A DNA stretch of 26,311 bases from CAMEON01 sp963643175 (GTDB lineage Bacteria > Bacillota > Clostridia > Oscillospirales > CAG-272): contig CAVIJF010000022.1 in assembly GCA_963643175.1 (NCBI GenBank), positions 1 through 26,311 on the forward strand, written 5' to 3'. The position numbers were made by a program, and so were the translations under genes. The notes beneath the pieces are model-generated. The model made no database searches, was not told the origin of the DNA, and worked only from the letters and a program-made list of their open reading frames with translations. Positions 23,592 through 26,311 of this stretch are shown in pieces (positions within the stretch are counted from its first letter, which is position 1; each line of letters starts with the position of its first letter).

Positions 23592-23622
23592 ACCGGAAAA
23601 CCCGGTGCCGCCGGGAGGCGGC
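23592..23622 (-). terminator. Possible weak terminator after the MATE gene
   Basis: On the minus strand GCCGCC-TCCC-GGCGGC (23607-23622) is followed at once by a second hairpin ACCGG-GTTTT-CCGGT (23592-23606). This lies a few bases beyond the MATE stop codon. The T run is short and lies inside the second loop, so a terminator role is uncertain. The rest of 23460-23626 shows only GC-rich fragments reminiscent of the palindromic repeat. Confidence 0.35.
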
Positions 23623-23626
23623 GCCC

Positions 23627-24985
23627 CTATACCTTCCCGCTTTCCGAAACCGACTCCCGCCCGCCGTCAAAGCGCGCGGTGAAGTAGAAAATCAGCGACA
23701 GCACAGTCGCAATGCTCCAGCCGATGGGCCACGCCAGCCAGATGCCCGTCGAGCCGAGCGATGTCCGGGACAGTATCTCCGCCAACGCCACACGCAGGAA
23801 CAGGTCAGTAAAGGTTGCAATGACAAATCCCTTCATGCGCCCGGCACCGCGCAGAACACTGTCCGCAATGATTTTGGTCGATACGACAAAGTAAAACGGC
23901 GAGAGAATGCGCAGGAATATCACGCCGACGTCCATCGCCTCACCGGTGGGCGAGTCCATGAATACGTACACAAGCTGACGCCCCGCAAGCAGGTACAGCG
24001 CAACCAGCGGCGCACAGACACACCATACAAGCCGCACACCCGCCCGGAATCCTGCCCGGATCCGGTCATACTTGCCCGCCCCAAGATTCTGCGCGGTGAA
24101 GTTGGAAACGCCGTTGCCAAGCGTCGTCAACGAGGTGATGACCAGGTTGTTGAGCTTGACAGAGGCGGAGTACCCCGCAATGGTCGCCGTGCCGAAACCG
24201 TTGATGACGCTCTGGATAACAATATTGCCCACCGAGATGAAGCTCTGCTGCAGGATGCTGGGGATGGCGACCACGGCGATTTTGCCCAGCAGACGCCACG
24301 AGAACAGCGGCGCCCTCTCCGGCGTTTCAAACCGGCGGAAGCGGCGCAGGACAAACACAATCGCCAGCACACAGCTGACCCCCTGACACAGGAAGGTCGC
24401 CCATGCCACGCCGTCCACTTTCATGCCGAAGGCGGTGACAAACAGGATATCCATCCCGATGTTGGACAGCGACGAGCAGGCAAGGAAGATGAAGGGCGTC
24501 CGGGAGTCGCCCAGCGCCGAGAAAATGCCGGTCGCCACGTTGTAGTAAAAGACGAAGGGCAGACCCAGAATGTAGATATTCAGGTACAGTTTGGAATCTT
24601 CCAGTATCTCCTCCGGCGTCTGAATCAGCCGGAGCAGGCTGTCCGTGCAGAGGAAGCCGACCAGCATCAGCATCGCACACAGCACCCCGCTGGCAATCAG
24701 CGTGGTGTGGACGGCGGCTTTCATGTCGCGGTGCTGCCGGGCGCCGAACAGCTGCGAGACGATGACGGAGCAGCCGATGTTGCAGCCGAAGGCGAACGCG
24801 ATGAATATCAGCGTAATTTCGTAGCCGTTTCCGACTGCCGCCAGCGCGTTGTTGTCGATGAACTTACCGGCGACGAAGCTGTCGGCAATGTTGTAGAGCT
24901 GCTGGAAAATAATGCTGCCGAACAGCGGCAGACAGAACTTCCGCAGTACCGCGCCGGGCTTTCCGGTGGTCAGATCCTGATTCAT
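23627..24985 (-). CDS. MATE-family efflux transporter
   Basis: A 452-residue polytopic membrane protein of the MATE family (Na+ or H+ coupled multidrug/organic cation antiporters). It begins with the typical cytoplasmic N-terminus and first helix (LRKFCLPLFGSIIFQQLYNI, then ADSFVAG), and shows two related halves with about twelve hydrophobic segments; the second half restarts near residue 230 (AVVAIPSILQQSFISVGNIV). AGGAGG lies ten bases before the ATG. It is divergent from a LysR gene with a 134-bp shared region, a common arrangement for a regulator and its target. Substrate unknown. Confidence 0.95.
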   Translation of the reverse strand: MNQDLTTGKPGAVLRKFCLPLFGSIIFQQLYNIADSFVAGKFIDNNALAAVGNGYEITLIFIAFAFGCNIGCSVIVSQLFGARQHRDMKAAVHTTLIASGVLCAMLMLVGFLCTDSLLRLIQTPEEILEDSKLYLNIYILGLPFVFYYNVATGIFSALGDSRTPFIFLACSSLSNIGMDILFVTAFGMKVDGVAWATFLCQGVSCVLAIVFVLRRFRRFETPERAPLFSWRLLGKIAVVAIPSILQQSFISVGNIVIQSVINGFGTATIAGYSASVKLNNLVITSLTTLGNGVSNFTAQNLGAGKYDRIRAGFRAGVRLVWCVCAPLVALYLLAGRQLVYVFMDSPTGEAMDVGVIFLRILSPFYFVVSTKIIADSVLRGAGRMKGFVIATFTDLFLRVALAEILSRTSLGSTGIWLAWPIGWSIATVLSLIFYFTARFDGGRESVSESGKV

Positions 24986-25028
24986 GCCAGATATCCTCCT
25001 CTGTTTTCCGAACCGTTAGAACCAGCAT

Positions 25029-25057
25029 AGTATACCACAAGTGCGGCGATATGTAAA
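25029..25057 (-). promoter_or_regulatory. Sigma-A promoter of the MATE gene
   Basis: On the minus strand TTTACA (25052-25057), a 17-base spacer and TATACT (25029-25034): five of six bases in each box. The predicted start is near 25022, about 37 bases before the MATE ATG. Confidence 0.8.
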
Positions 25058-25075
25058 ATATATATGTTGTATACC

Positions 25076-25092
25076 GCATATTTCAATTATGC
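25076..25092. promoter_or_regulatory. Inverted repeat, candidate LysR operator
   Basis: GCATA-TTTCAAT-TATGC lies between the divergent MATE and LysR genes, upstream of the MATE -35 box and in the LysR leader/promoter region. LysR-type proteins bind interrupted dyads of the T-N11-A class; this one has T-N9-A spacing, so it is only a candidate. A clear LysR promoter was not found. Confidence 0.45.
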
Positions 25093-25119
25093 ATAGCCAG
25101 CCGGCAAAGGAGAAAGTAT

Positions 25120-26016
25120 ATGTTCATCAATTGCGATTACTACCGTGCGTTCTACTATGTTGCCAAGTACGGCAGCCTGTCCCAGGCGGCGCGGCTCATG
25201 ATGACGGGACAGCCCAACCTGACCCGTTCCGTCCGGAATCTGGAGGCGGAGTTGGGCTGTCCGCTGTTCACGCGCAGCAGCCGCGGAATGCGCCTGACCC
25301 CGGAGGGGGAGCGCCTGTATGTGCACATCCGGGTGGCATTCGAGCACATCGAGGCGGGCGAGGCGGAGATAGCGGGCAGCCGCAGTGCGGCGAGCGGGAC
25401 GGTGTTTCTTGCCGCCAGCGAAGTGTCGCTGCGCTGTCTGCTTCTGCCCGTTCTGCGGGAGTACCGGCAGCGGTTTCCCGGCGTGCGCCTGCGCATCAGC
25501 AATCACTGCACGCCGCAGGCGGTGGCGGCACTGCGGGCGGGGAATGCCGATCTGGCGGTCGTCACAACGCCGACCGCCGCCGGCGCCGCCCTGTCTGAGG
25601 TGCCCCTGCGCGAGGTGCGTGAGACGGCGGTATGTCCGCGCAGCTTTTCCGACCTGTTGGGGCGGCGCGTCACGTTGGCGGACCTTGCGGCGCATCCGCT
25701 GATTTCGCTGAGTGCCGACAGTGCGTCCTACGGGCTGTATGCGGCGCTGTTTGCCGCGGCTGGACTGCCCTTTTGCCCGGACATTGAGGCGGCGACAGCC
25801 GATCAGCTTCTGCCCCTTGTGGAGGCGGAATTGGGGGTTGCGTTCCTGCCGGAGCCTTTTCTTGCCGCCGCCGACCCGGCGCTTGTGGCGATTCCGGAGT
25901 TGGAGCAGGCGCTGCCGCTGCGCCGCATCTGCCTTCTCACCCGGCGCGACCAGCCTTTGAGCGCCGCCGCGCGGGAGCTGGAGAGCATGATCCGGCAGGC
26001 GGCGGATATAGAGTAG
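25120..26016 (+). CDS. LysR-family transcriptional regulator
   Basis: A 298-residue LysR-type regulator. The N-terminal winged helix-turn-helix is at about 5-64 (AKYGSLSQAARLMMTGQPNL, then TRSVRNLEAELGCPLF). The linker helix follows at about 65-88, and the periplasmic-binding-protein-like effector domain runs from about 92 to the end. AAAGGAG precedes the ATG by seven bases. By its divergent position it probably controls the neighbouring MATE exporter and itself; the effector cannot be read from sequence. No T-tract terminator follows; the next bases are an inverted repeat module. Confidence 0.95.
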   Translation: MFINCDYYRAFYYVAKYGSLSQAARLMMTGQPNLTRSVRNLEAELGCPLFTRSSRGMRLTPEGERLYVHIRVAFEHIEAGEAEIAGSRSAASGTVFLAASEVSLRCLLLPVLREYRQRFPGVRLRISNHCTPQAVAALRAGNADLAVVTTPTAAGAALSEVPLREVRETAVCPRSFSDLLGRRVTLADLAAHPLISLSADSASYGLYAALFAAAGLPFCPDIEAATADQLLPLVEAELGVAFLPEPFLAAADPALVAIPELEQALPLRRICLLTRRDQPLSAAARELESMIRQAADIE

Positions 26017-26018
26017 TT

Positions 26019-26057
26019 TCCGGTGCCGGAAGGGGTGCCGTGTCCTGTCGTCTCCAC
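26019..26057 (-). repeat. 50-bp module, inverted copy G
   Basis: Read on the minus strand these bases align with 46-85 (GAGACGACAGGACACGGCAC against GAGACGGCAGGGCACAGGCAC, then CCCCTTCCGGCACCG in both). Eighteen bases (26022-26039) match the inverse of the copy at 59-83 exactly. It starts two bases after the LysR stop codon. Confidence 0.75.
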
Positions 26058-26142
26058 TTATAATATAGCACTCCAGAAAAGATTTGCGGACACCTGCCCC
26101 GGTAGCATATCTTTGCCCCGCCCCGGTTCCCCCTCTCCTTGG

Positions 26143-26218
26143 CTGCCCCTTCCCGGAAAGAAGCAGAAACCTTTTTGTAGCGGAAGGGGCGCCGTCTCCG
26201 GTACCCCGGAAGGTATCG
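26143..26218 (-). repeat. 75-bp palindromic repeat, copy 2
   Basis: The minus strand carries GATACCTTCCGGGGTACCGG, then GACGGCGCCCCTTCCGC and AAAAAGGTTTCTGCTT. These align with 19609-19685 over about 70 bases with roughly a dozen differences. The inner arms are less perfect than in copy 1. The 295 bp after LysR hold this repeat, the inverted module G and the start of copy E; no gene was seen. Confidence 0.75.
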
Positions 26219-26288
26219 AGAACCCGTGCCGCCCCCCGGCGCGAGTCTGGGGACATGGTAACCGCCCGGAAAGTCAAAGCCGCGCGGG

Positions 26289-26311
26289 TTCAGCTACGGG
26301 GTTGCAAGGGG
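26289..26311 (+). repeat. Interspersed two-hairpin repeat, truncated copy E
   Basis: TTCAGCTACGGGGTTGCAAGG plus GG matches the 5' flank and 5' arm of hairpin 1 in the other copies (16051-16066, 19753-19768, 12255-12271). The window ends exactly in this arm, so the rest of the element is outside. Confidence 0.7.

Noticed and set aside
23423..25030. 535-codon plus-strand open frame after queT
   Set aside because: It runs through the queT terminator and then antisense to the MATE gene; its composition is that of a shadow frame.

Overview
The window looks like a chromosomal piece of a GC-rich member of the Bacillota, class Clostridia, probably a gut Oscillospirales/Ruminococcaceae-type organism. 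Three things point there: a glutamine synthetase gene paired with an ANTAR regulator, a QueT transporter gene behind a preQ1-I riboswitch, and a BspA-like leucine-rich-repeat lipoprotein. Strong AGGAGG-type ribosome binding sites and clean sigma-A promoters (TTGACA/TATAAT) agree. The taxonomic call is inference; there is no rRNA gene in the window. No tRNA, CRISPR array, insertion sequence, prophage or toxin-antitoxin gene was seen.

Region 1 (about 144-15880, all minus strand) is a long head-to-tail cluster. In transcription order it runs glnA, ANTAR regulator, pyrG, purF, purC, purB, purA, guaA, dapF, carA, carB. Its theme is nitrogen moving into nucleotides. GlnA is annotated as making glutamine. 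PyrG, PurF, GuaA and CarA are all glutamine amidotransferases that consume it, and PurA/PurB add nitrogen from aspartate. dapF (lysine/peptidoglycan) is the odd member. Most junctions are under 60 bp or overlap; the two exceptions (pyrG/purF, 175 bp; dapF/carA, 211 bp) hold hairpins and repeat fragments. The regulator has a degenerate receiver domain without the phosphoacceptor Asp. The glutamine synthetase is short and lacks the usual catalytic flap Glu.

Region 2 (16275-22430, minus strand) holds an LRR lipoprotein with a perfect-consensus promoter and its own terminator, a cytoplasmic GH13 alpha-glucan hydrolase, and glycogen phosphorylase. The last two fit storage-glucan breakdown.

Region 3 (22720-26016) has queT on the plus strand with promoter, preQ1-I riboswitch and terminator. 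It is followed by a divergent pair: a MATE exporter (minus) and a LysR regulator (plus).

Almost every gap longer than about 150 bp carries GC-rich interspersed repeats of at least three kinds: a two-hairpin element, a roughly 50-bp module found in both orientations, and a roughly 75-bp palindromic element. A one-off nested inverted repeat with three 12-bp tandem units lies at 17345-17439. Both window ends fall inside the two-hairpin repeat, which may mean the window is bounded by repeat-induced assembly breaks. The strongest candidates for something undescribed are these repeats and the glutamine cluster with its atypical synthetase and regulator.
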